Below are positions 1 to 6,891 of a stretch of DNA of 48,949 bases, piece by piece (the first letter of the stretch is position 1; each line of letters begins with the position of its first letter). The notes below the pieces were generated by a model. The model had not been told where the DNA came from. It saw only the letters and a program-made list of their open reading frames with translations, and ran no database searches. Both the position numbers and the translations under genes were made by a program. Origin of the DNA: Corallococcus praedator (GTDB taxonomy: Bacteria > Myxococcota > Myxococcia > Myxococcales > Myxococcaceae). The stretch is taken from positions 1 through 48,949 of the forward strand of contig NZ_RAWI01000023.1 of the NCBI RefSeq assembly GCF_003612125.1, in the 5' to 3' direction.

Positions 1-4
1 GAGT

Positions 5-37
5 TCGTCGGCAGCGTCAGATGTGCATAAGAGACAG
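5..37 (+). other. Sequencing-library adapter (Nextera read-1 / Tn5 mosaic end)
   Basis: These 33 bases match the Illumina Nextera read-1 transposase adapter at every position except base 26, which is C where the adapter has T. The last 19 bases (19-37) are the Tn5 mosaic end used in tagmentation. This is a library artefact and not genomic DNA. It sits at the very start of the sequence, so base 38 is the first trustworthy genomic base and the window begins at a contig end. Confidence 0.96.
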
Positions 38-176
38 CCTGGCAGACGTCGAAGCGGGCGATGCCGGGCTCCTTCACGCTGGCGCTGGCGTTGGCGAGGG
101 TGGCCTGGAGGAAGGCGTCGACGTGCTGGGGCAGCACGTGCACATGGACATGGATGACGAGCAGGCTCGTGGGCAT
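38..176 (-). CDS. Antibiotic biosynthesis monooxygenase (ABM) domain protein, N-terminal fragment
   Basis: The minus strand from ATG at 174-176 encodes 46 residues that look like the start of a small ABM/YgiN-type ferredoxin-like monooxygenase. It opens with a hydrophobic beta strand ([10 protein letters not shown]), then the typical [11 protein letters not shown] helix start and a [11 protein letters not shown] segment. Members of the family are normally about 95-110 residues, act as dimers and oxidise quinols or polyketides without cofactor, or simply bind small ligands. The rest of the gene is lost at the contig end, where the adapter begins. It is divergent from menB, with about 90 bases between the start codons. 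No clear ribosome-binding site precedes the chosen ATG, and a GTG three codons upstream is an alternative start. Family assignment is fairly firm; the substrate is unknown. Confidence 0.7.
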
Positions 177-265
177 GGCGCGCACGGTAGCGCGGGCGTC
201 TTCGAGCGGGAAACTGGTAGGGTGCCAGCCCGTTCACTCCCCCTATTTTCGGAGCAAGACTGCGC

Positions 266-1159
266 ATGGTCTCGGACCTCTTCGACGCGTCCCGCTGGCA
301 GCCGGTGGAAGGCTTCAAGTTCAAGGACATCACGTTCCACCGCGCGGTGGACCAGGGCACGGTGCGCATCGCGTTCAACCGGCCGGAGGTGCGCAACGCG
401 TTCCGTCCGAAGACGGTGGACGAGCTGGCCCGGGCGCTGGAGGCCACGCGGTTCATGACGGACGTGGGCGTGGTGTTGCTGACGGGCAACGGGCCGTCGC
501 CGAAGGACGGCGGGTGGGCGTTCTGCTCGGGTGGGGACCAGCGCATCCGGGGCAAGGATGGCTACAAGTACGAGCCCGGGGAGGACGCGGCGGATCCGGC
601 GCGGCTGGGGCGGTTGCACATCCTGGAGGTGCAGCGGCAGATCCGCTTCCTGCCCAAAGTGGTGATCGCGGTGGTGCCGGGCTGGACGGCGGGAGGCGGG
701 CACAGCTTGCATGTCGTGTGTGACATGACCATCGCGAGCAAGGAGCACGGCATGTTCAAGCAGACGGACGCGGACGTGGCGAGCTTCGACGCGGGCTACG
801 GGTCCGCGCTGCTGGCGCGGCAGGTGGGGCAGAAGCGGGCGCGGGAGATCTTCTTCCTGGGACAGTCCTATACGGCGGACGAGGCGTTCCAGATGAATGC
901 CATCAACGCGTCGGTGCCGCACGCGGACCTGGAGAAGGTGGCGCTTCAGTGGGCGGCGGAAATCAATACCAAGAGCCCCACGGCCATCAAGATGCTGAAG
1001 TATGCCTTCAACCTCCCGGACGACGGGCTCGTGGGCCAGCAGCTCTTCGCGGGAGAGGCCACGCGTCTGGGTTACGGCACGGAGGAAGCGCAGGAAGGCC
1101 GGGACGCATTCGTCCAGAAGCGGAAGCGCGACTTCAAGCGCTTCCCGTGGACGTACTGA
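266..1159 (+). CDS. menB: 1,4-dihydroxy-2-naphthoyl-CoA synthase (MenB)
   Basis: This 297-residue crotonase-fold enzyme closes the second ring of menaquinone by intramolecular Claisen (Dieckmann-type) condensation of o-succinylbenzoyl-CoA. Visible MenB signatures include the CSGGDQ oxyanion-hole segment (about residue 89), the GWTAGGGHSLHVVCD segment, the FDAGYGSALLARQVGQK stretch and the YGTEEAQEGRDAF motif near the C-terminus. Length is normal for the actinobacterial/myxobacterial subtype. The start at 266 is supported by GGAG at 251-254. No other men gene lies in the window, so it is not part of a men operon here. It is convergent with the first lipoxygenase, and the two stop codons share a hairpin. 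Function call is strong. Confidence 0.93.
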   Translation: MVSDLFDASRWQPVEGFKFKDITFHRAVDQGTVRIAFNRPEVRNAFRPKTVDELARALEATRFMTDVGVVLLTGNGPSPKDGGWAFCSGGDQRIRGKDGYKYEPGEDAADPARLGRLHILEVQRQIRFLPKVVIAVVPGWTAGGGHSLHVVCDMTIASKEHGMFKQTDADVASFDAGYGSALLARQVGQKRAREIFFLGQSYTADEAFQMNAINASVPHADLEKVALQWAAEINTKSPTAIKMLKYAFNLPDDGLVGQQLFAGEATRLGYGTEEAQEGRDAFVQKRKRDFKRFPWTY

Positions 1160-1181
1160 GCGCGGTTGTCCAAACCGCTCA
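1157..1181. terminator. Bidirectional terminator shared by menB and the first lipoxygenase
   Basis: TGAGC-gc-GGTT pairs with AACCGCTCA around a GTCCA loop, giving nine pairs with a two-base bulge. The hairpin includes the menB stop (1157-1159) and the complement of the lipoxygenase stop (1179-1181), so one structure could end both convergent transcripts. There is no long U-tract. Confidence 0.5.
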
Positions 1182-3242
1182 GATGTTGATGCGGGAGCTG
1201 ACCGTCCGGACATCCAGGCCCAGCGCTGAGAACTCTCCAGCGTGGGCCCGCAGCAGCTCCAGCAGCCGGGGATGCACGTCCTCTTCTTCATTGGAGAGGA
1301 TGAACCCGTAGTTCGTCTTGGACAGCATCCAGGAGATCCACAGCATCTCCGTCGCCTCATCCGGCTCCGGCGCCACGTCCAGGTCCTCTTCCGTCGACAG
1401 CGCGCCTCCCTTGCCCCAGCGAAGCCCCAGACACGAATACAGCACCTCGCCCGCGTCCTCCCACTGGAGGTTGTTCGCCCAGGCGTGCCGGAAGGTCGCG
1501 AAGAAGATGACGTAGCGGCAGAGGTTCTTCAGCGCCTCCACCTCCCCGGGCTGGGGCGAATCCGTATGCGTCACCGCGCTCACGGCCTTGGGCGGTGGCT
1601 CCGCGGCCTTCGCGTCCAGGTCCATGCGCTCCGAGCGCACGAACCACGGTGCCTCCTTCCCCGGCACCTTCGCCCGCAGATAACGACACACGAAGGCAGG
1701 CACCGAATGCGTCACGAGGTCGTCCGAGAACCGGCGCACCTCATTCCACTGCGCCTCCAACTCCGTGCCGTGCTCCGCGAAGAACGCGTCGATGTGCTCC
1801 CCGAGCAGCCGCCAGAAGAGCTGTCCGGCCTTTGCATACCGGTGCCCTTCACAGACAGGCGTCGCGGGCGCGAAGCCCTTCCAGTCATAACTGCCCATCA
1901 GGTGTTCCAGCCGCTTGTTGATACCCCGCTCCGTCAGGGCACTGGAGCGCGTGATGTATCCAGTCGACCCCACGAGGAACCCGTTGGCCGAGTGGTTGAT
2001 CAACACCACCTCCCGCAGGTGCGGCATCAACAGCCAGCGCAAGGGATTGCGTCGCAGGTTCCGGTGCGCGGCAATGGCATACTGCTCGACGTTGAAATGG
2101 CACTGCCCCAAATGGTTGCCCAACTCCACGTCCAGCGTCGCGCTCACCCGCGCCATCCGCTTGGCTGCCTCCCAATCCGCGCCGTCCGTGGGCGTGAAGG
2201 TCCGCCGTGTCACGGGTGAACCGGGCGCCGTCGCTCCTGGCTCCCGCATCCCCAGGATGATGCGCACGGGCAGCAGCCTTCCCTCCACCAGCCGCAGCCT
2301 CACGTCCACATCCGGCAGGCAGTGGCGGCCGTCCTGCTCATACGCATTCCACGGCAGGTAGAGCCGGAACGCCTGGGCATCCCCGGGGGCTTCCGGGTCC
2401 CGGTCCATCACGCTGGAGAACATGCCGTTGAGCAGGCGTTCACCGAAATAGGCATCACTCCGGGTGGAGCCCGGCGACTCCCGCTCCATCCGGGCCGTCG
2501 TCGACTCCGGATAGTCCGCTTGAATCTTCGCCAGACTCGGCGCCTGCCCCAGCCGTCCCTGGAGCTGGTGCTGCCGTTTGATGAGTTCAATGGGCGCGAC
2601 TGCCTTCAGCATCGCCAGGGAACGTCCCGGCGCATACGCCGTCGGTGGCGTGCCTTCCTCCACGACGAGCAACCGCGCCAGGGGTGACGCCGGGTCGTAT
2701 TCCCAGTAGGGAACTCGCACCGTGCCGAAGTCGTACTGGAGCCCGCCGTGGTCGTCCGGGCCCCGCTCCGAACCGATGCGCCGCCACGTCTCCACCACGC
2801 GCCCGTCCTTGCGGAACGTGTGCTGGGGCTCGAAGAAGCGAAGCTCAAGGTCCGGCAGGTCGCCTTCACCCGCGTCGGCCGGGTCGTAGCGGATGGCGAA
2901 GGCCCCGTCCGCATCCGTGAATCCCTCGCCCAGGAAGTCGTCCGGCGTCCCGAAGTCCCGGTCCCATAACTCCACCTTGAGGTGGTGCAGCGCAATGGGC
3001 CCCCGGGGACCGTCCTGCTCGAAGACCAGGCGGCCCCTGGCGACGGCGGGCAGGGTGGCTGGATCCCTTGTCGCACGCGGCGCACGCACGCGCGAAGCCA
3101 GGTTCCGGCTCACCGCCAGCCGCTGTTTCAGGTCGAGCCCCGCGTACCACCGGGCCAGCTCGTCCGGCTCCAGGAGGTCGGCTTCGGGGCTTCGGGACTT
3201 GAGGCCCAGGGACGCGATGATTCGGCGCCAGACGGTGCTCAT
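1179..3242 (-). CDS. Bacterial lipoxygenase with transthyretin-like N-terminal domain
   Basis: This 687-residue non-haem iron dioxygenase should insert O2 into polyunsaturated fatty acids to give hydroperoxides. All expected iron ligands are visible: the H-x4-H pair at H377/H382 (HLGQCH), H586 with N590 four residues later (HAWAN), and the C-terminal Ile687. The N-terminal part lacks a recognisable PLAT domain. Instead, residues about 68-185 read as a transthyretin-like/prealbumin-type beta-sandwich (GRLVFEQDG, LWDRDFGTPDDFLGEGFTDADGAF). By alignment to the plant INA(N/D)G segment, the stereochemistry-controlling Ala/Gly (Coffa) site appears to be Ser426, which is unusual; this alignment is by eye. 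It is divergent from the second lipoxygenase across 164 bases. M. xanthus has a comparable pair of characterised lipoxygenases. Family certain; regiospecificity unknown. Confidence 0.88.
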   Translation of the reverse strand: MSTVWRRIIASLGLKSRSPEADLLEPDELARWYAGLDLKQRLAVSRNLASRVRAPRATRDPATLPAVARGRLVFEQDGPRGPIALHHLKVELWDRDFGTPDDFLGEGFTDADGAFAIRYDPADAGEGDLPDLELRFFEPQHTFRKDGRVVETWRRIGSERGPDDHGGLQYDFGTVRVPYWEYDPASPLARLLVVEEGTPPTAYAPGRSLAMLKAVAPIELIKRQHQLQGRLGQAPSLAKIQADYPESTTARMERESPGSTRSDAYFGERLLNGMFSSVMDRDPEAPGDAQAFRLYLPWNAYEQDGRHCLPDVDVRLRLVEGRLLPVRIILGMREPGATAPGSPVTRRTFTPTDGADWEAAKRMARVSATLDVELGNHLGQCHFNVEQYAIAAHRNLRRNPLRWLLMPHLREVVLINHSANGFLVGSTGYITRSSALTERGINKRLEHLMGSYDWKGFAPATPVCEGHRYAKAGQLFWRLLGEHIDAFFAEHGTELEAQWNEVRRFSDDLVTHSVPAFVCRYLRAKVPGKEAPWFVRSERMDLDAKAAEPPPKAVSAVTHTDSPQPGEVEALKNLCRYVIFFATFRHAWANNLQWEDAGEVLYSCLGLRWGKGGALSTEEDLDVAPEPDEATEMLWISWMLSKTNYGFILSNEEEDVHPRLLELLRAHAGEFSALGLDVRTVSSRINI

Positions 3243-3406
3243 TGACGGCGGACCTCAATGCAAGACATCGCACCGAAGGGCATCGTGGATTCGGGTCCGT
3301 GACAGAGGCTGTTCGGGGCGGGTGTCATCGCACCCTGGAGGGTATCACGGCTTGTCCAGCCCGCTTTTGCGCCATACGGTGTGTCCCCGTGCTAGTGGGG
3401 GATTCC
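3243..3406. promoter_or_regulatory. Divergent promoter region between the two lipoxygenases
   Basis: The 164 bases between the two divergent start codons must carry both promoters. I see no convincing sigma-70 boxes. A GGGGGA stretch at 3397-3402 is the likely ribosome-binding site of the plus-strand gene. No strong palindrome was noticed. Confidence 0.35.
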
Positions 3407-5437
3407 ATGACTGTCGATTACACGCTAACGATTCGCACGAACTCGCGGCTCGGTGCGGGAACCAACGCCAACATCTCTGTCGTGCTGGTTGGGACGCAGG
3501 GTGAAAGCGACTCACACCCGCTGGACAAGCGCTTCCACAATGACTTCGAAGCCGGAGCGCAGGACTCCTATCCGCTCCAGACCCGCGACCTGGGCGAGCT
3601 GCTGCTTCTCCGTTTCTCGAACACCGGCAATGGCGTCGCGAGCGACTGGCTGCTCGACAATGTCGTCGTCACCGCGGGAGAGAAGCGCTGGTTCTTCCCC
3701 CACCACCGCTGGGTGCTGGGCAGGGCGACCGTGGAGGTCCTCGAAGGCACGGCGCGAATGGCGCATCAGGAGCAGCACGAGCGCGCGGCGTCCGCCCGTC
3801 AGGAGCAGCTCCAGGCACGCCAGCGGATGTACGGCTGGCGTGCGCCCGAGGCCACCGCCGGGCTGCCCGGGGCGCTCGACATCAGCGAGGCGAAGCCGCT
3901 CCCGAAAGATGAACTGTACCGGGGCCTCGTGGATGGCAGCTACGAGGTGGTCATCGCGAAGACGCTGGCGGCCATCAAGCTGCACATGCCCCTGCTGAAC
4001 AAGGCGTGGAACGGCCTGGTGGACATCTTCGACTTCTTCAAGGGCATCGAGCTGCCCCAGCTCGCCAACCGGTGGAAGGACGACTACGAGTTCGCCCGGC
4101 AGGCCGTCCAGGGCATCACCCCCGTCCACATCCAGTCCATCACCGCGCTGCCCCAGGGCCTGCCGCTCGCGGACGGAGACCTGCACGGCCTGCTGTCACC
4201 GGGCACCTCGCTGGCCCAGGCGCTCGCGTCGAAGCGGATCTTCCTGCTCGACTTCGAGATCCTGGACGACGTGCCCATGTTCAAGAAGGTGGACGAGAAG
4301 GGCGTCGAGGAGCGGCGCTGGTCGCCCGCGTCCCGCTGCCTGCTGTACCTGGACGACACCCGGCAGTTGCGGCCCATCGCCATCCAGCTCGGCCGGGACC
4401 CGGAGAAGGATCCGGTGTTCACGCCCAATGACAGCCAATATGACTGGCTGGCCGCGAAGATCTACGTCCGGTGCAGCGAAGGCAATACGCACCAGATGGT
4501 GGGGCACGCGCTGCGGACGCACTTCATCGCGGAGCCGTTCGTCATGGCGACGATGCGCAACCTCCCGGACCCCCACCCTGTCTACAAGCTGCTGCGCCGG
4601 CACTTCCGGTACACGCTCGCCATCAACGATGGCGCCCGAAGGGGCCTGCTCGCGGAGGGCGGCGTGTTCGACGACATCATCGCCACCGGCGGCCCCGACA
4701 AGGGCCACGTGTTCCTGGGCAAGAAGGGCTACCAGCGCTGGAAGCTGACGGACAACAAGCCGCGCCAGGACATCGAGCGCCGCGGGGTGATGGATCCAGC
4801 GGTGCTCCCACACTACCCGTACCGGGACGACGCGCTGCCCTTGTGGGACGCGTTCGAGGAATACGTCGGCGGGGTGCTCGGGCACTTCTACAAGTCCGAC
4901 GCGGACCTCATGAACGACGTCGAGATGCAGCGCTGGTGGGCCGACCTCATCTCGCACGGCATGTCGGTGGAGAAGCTGCCCTGCACGGAGCTCAAGCGCG
5001 TCGCGGACCTGGTGGACATCCTCACCACCGTCCTCTTCACCGTCAGCGTCCAGCACGCGGCGGTGAACTACCTCCAGTACGAACACTATGCCTTCGTGCC
5101 GAACGCGCCCCTGTGCATGCGCAAGCCGCCTCCGACGAAGAAGGGCCTCATCGGGCCGGATGACATCGTGGAGATGATTCCCACCAAGTCGCAGATGCTC
5201 TGGCAGGTCTCCATCGGCCGCGCGCTCTCCAGCTTCGGTGACGACGAGGAGTACCTGCTCCACGAGGGCGGCTGGTACGAGGAGTATTTCCAGGAGCCGG
5301 AGGTGCTCGCCCTCCGCGACCGCTTCCATGCCCGGCTGCGCGCCCAGCGCGACGCGGTGAAGGCTCGCAACGAGAAGTGCGAAGTGCCCTACACGGTCCT
5401 GCAGTCCGACCGGATCCCCTGCGGCATCACCGTCTGA
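3407..5437 (+). CDS. PLAT-domain lipoxygenase
   Basis: From the ATG at 3407 the protein has 676 residues. The reading frame is open further upstream, but homology begins here and a purine-rich ribosome-binding site precedes it. Residues about 1-115 form a PLAT/LH2 beta-sandwich (YTLTIRTNSRLGAGTNANI, then a WFFPHHRW segment). The catalytic domain shows H367/H372 (HALRTH), H550 with N554 (HAAVN), and a C-terminal Val676 whose carboxylate would be the fifth protein ligand; Ile is more usual. The aligned Coffa position appears to be Ala416, which in known enzymes goes with S-hydroperoxide products. The P450 gene follows after 20 bases in the same direction, so its hydroperoxide product is the likely P450 substrate. 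Family certain; fatty-acid substrate and position are inferred. Confidence 0.9.
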   Translation: MTVDYTLTIRTNSRLGAGTNANISVVLVGTQGESDSHPLDKRFHNDFEAGAQDSYPLQTRDLGELLLLRFSNTGNGVASDWLLDNVVVTAGEKRWFFPHHRWVLGRATVEVLEGTARMAHQEQHERAASARQEQLQARQRMYGWRAPEATAGLPGALDISEAKPLPKDELYRGLVDGSYEVVIAKTLAAIKLHMPLLNKAWNGLVDIFDFFKGIELPQLANRWKDDYEFARQAVQGITPVHIQSITALPQGLPLADGDLHGLLSPGTSLAQALASKRIFLLDFEILDDVPMFKKVDEKGVEERRWSPASRCLLYLDDTRQLRPIAIQLGRDPEKDPVFTPNDSQYDWLAAKIYVRCSEGNTHQMVGHALRTHFIAEPFVMATMRNLPDPHPVYKLLRRHFRYTLAINDGARRGLLAEGGVFDDIIATGGPDKGHVFLGKKGYQRWKLTDNKPRQDIERRGVMDPAVLPHYPYRDDALPLWDAFEEYVGGVLGHFYKSDADLMNDVEMQRWWADLISHGMSVEKLPCTELKRVADLVDILTTVLFTVSVQHAAVNYLQYEHYAFVPNAPLCMRKPPPTKKGLIGPDDIVEMIPTKSQMLWQVSIGRALSSFGDDEEYLLHEGGWYEEYFQEPEVLALRDRFHARLRAQRDAVKARNEKCEVPYTVLQSDRIPCGITV

Positions 5438-5457
5438 GACGTCTGGAGAAGATGCCC

Positions 5458-6882
5458 ATGCCCAACCTGCTTTCTCGTGGCCTGTTCAACCTGTTCTTCG
5501 GTTCCAGGCGCAAGCCCTTCGCTTCACTCCCCGGGCCGCAGCCCGGCGTGCTCGGCACCGCGGGTGACTTCCTGGGGCCCCAGCCCTGGGACGTCTGCGC
5601 GCGGTATGGCCGCGAGTACGGCGGTGTCACGCTCATCTGGATGGGGCCCAGCCCCGGCGTGGTGCTCAACGACCCCGCGATCATCGCGGAGGTGCTGGAG
5701 TCCCCCCGCCGGATGGAGTTCGAGAAGGGAAACATCAGCGAGCAGATCCGGCCCACGGTGACGGACGACACGGTCTTCATCGCGAAGCTGAGCGGGGACT
5801 GGGCCCAGAAGCGCAAGCTGGAGCCCATGGAGCAGCCCTGGTCCCCGAAGTGGCTGGCCGCCCAGGTGGAGCCGATGCACCGGTCCATCGTGGAGTCCGT
5901 GGAGGCCCTGCTGAAGGAGCCCTCCATCGACTACACCACCGCGATGCGGAAGCTGACCTTCGACGCCTTCGCGGTGGCGGCGGTGGGGGAGAGGCTTCCG
6001 ACCTCCGTGTTCGACGACTTCATGCTGCTGGCGAAGGGCGCGGATGCCCGGATCCAGGCGAAGCTGCCATTGAAGTTCGTCTCGCCGCCCAAGGGCTTCG
6101 ACGAGGCGAAGGCGCGCTTCTATGGCCAGTTCGCGGACCGGGTGCGCGCCGCGCGCAAGAACCCGAATCCCCAGGGCGTGGACGTGATGTCGTGGACGCT
6201 GCGCGAGACGCCTGGGATTGATGACCAGGTGCTGGCGCACCTGCTGGGCGGCATCTTCTACGGAGGCGCCTTCTCCTCCAGCGTCACGCTGGTGGGGGCG
6301 TTCCACCAGCTCCAGAAGCATCCCCAGGCGGAGGCACGGCTCGCGCAGGAGGCTGCTTCGCTGGGGGACGGGCCGCTGACGTTCGAGAAGCTGGGCCATG
6401 CGCCCTGGGCGGAGGCCTGCGCCTTCGAATCCCTGCGCCTCCTGCCGGCGGTCCGGGTCTTCACCCGCACGCCGTCGAAGGACGCGCAGCTCGCGGGCGT
6501 CACGCTGCCCGCGGGCGCGATGATCATGATCTCCAACCAGCACCTGCACCGGGACCCGGCCCACTGGACGGAGCCGGACACGTACCACCCCGCGCGCTGG
6601 CTGGACGGCGGCGCGGCCCGGGATCCGCTGGGCAGCGGTCACTTCTTCCCGTTCGGACGGGGCCCGCGCGCGTGCGTGGGCGGGGACTTCGCGATGGTGT
6701 TCCTTCGCACGGCGCTGGCGACCATCGCCGCGCGTGCGAAGGCCCAGGTCGATTCGACGGAGCCCTTCGAAGAGGGGTTCTTCTTCGGCGTCGTGCTTCC
6801 CAAGGGCGTCACCGGGAAGCTCGTCGCGCGCTCATCGCAAGCAGCGCGGGCCACTCCGCCGGTGGGAGCCATCTCCGCTTGA
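5458..6882 (+). CDS. Cytochrome P450, probable fatty-acid hydroperoxide-metabolising (CYP74-like function)
   Basis: This 474-residue P450 shows W115-x3-R119 (C helix), E324-x2-R327 (ExxR) and the haem loop FPFGRGPRACVGG with the iron-binding Cys406. The I-helix, normally (A/G)Gx(D/E)T, reads G269-G-A-F-S-S274. The acid is Phe272 and the threonine is Ser273, so the usual proton relay for O2 activation is missing. Loss of that pair is known in P450s that use a ready-made peroxide (CYP74 allene oxide synthases and hydroperoxide lyases; CYP152 peroxygenases use another variant). Together with the lipoxygenase gene 20 bases upstream, this suggests conversion of fatty-acid hydroperoxides. ATG 5458 is preferred over 5452 because GGAG at 5445-5448 is then nine bases upstream. 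There is no membrane anchor. Redox partners are absent nearby. P450 call is certain; reaction is inferred. Confidence 0.88.
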   Translation: MPNLLSRGLFNLFFGSRRKPFASLPGPQPGVLGTAGDFLGPQPWDVCARYGREYGGVTLIWMGPSPGVVLNDPAIIAEVLESPRRMEFEKGNISEQIRPTVTDDTVFIAKLSGDWAQKRKLEPMEQPWSPKWLAAQVEPMHRSIVESVEALLKEPSIDYTTAMRKLTFDAFAVAAVGERLPTSVFDDFMLLAKGADARIQAKLPLKFVSPPKGFDEAKARFYGQFADRVRAARKNPNPQGVDVMSWTLRETPGIDDQVLAHLLGGIFYGGAFSSSVTLVGAFHQLQKHPQAEARLAQEAASLGDGPLTFEKLGHAPWAEACAFESLRLLPAVRVFTRTPSKDAQLAGVTLPAGAMIMISNQHLHRDPAHWTEPDTYHPARWLDGGAARDPLGSGHFFPFGRGPRACVGGDFAMVFLRTALATIAARAKAQVDSTEPFEEGFFFGVVLPKGVTGKLVARSSQAARATPPVGAISA

Positions 6883-6891
6883 GGGTGAGCG

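Noticed and set aside
19-37. Tn5 mosaic end as evidence of a native Tn5 element
   Set aside because: It is joined to the rest of the Nextera read-1 adapter and sits at the sequence end, so it comes from library preparation.
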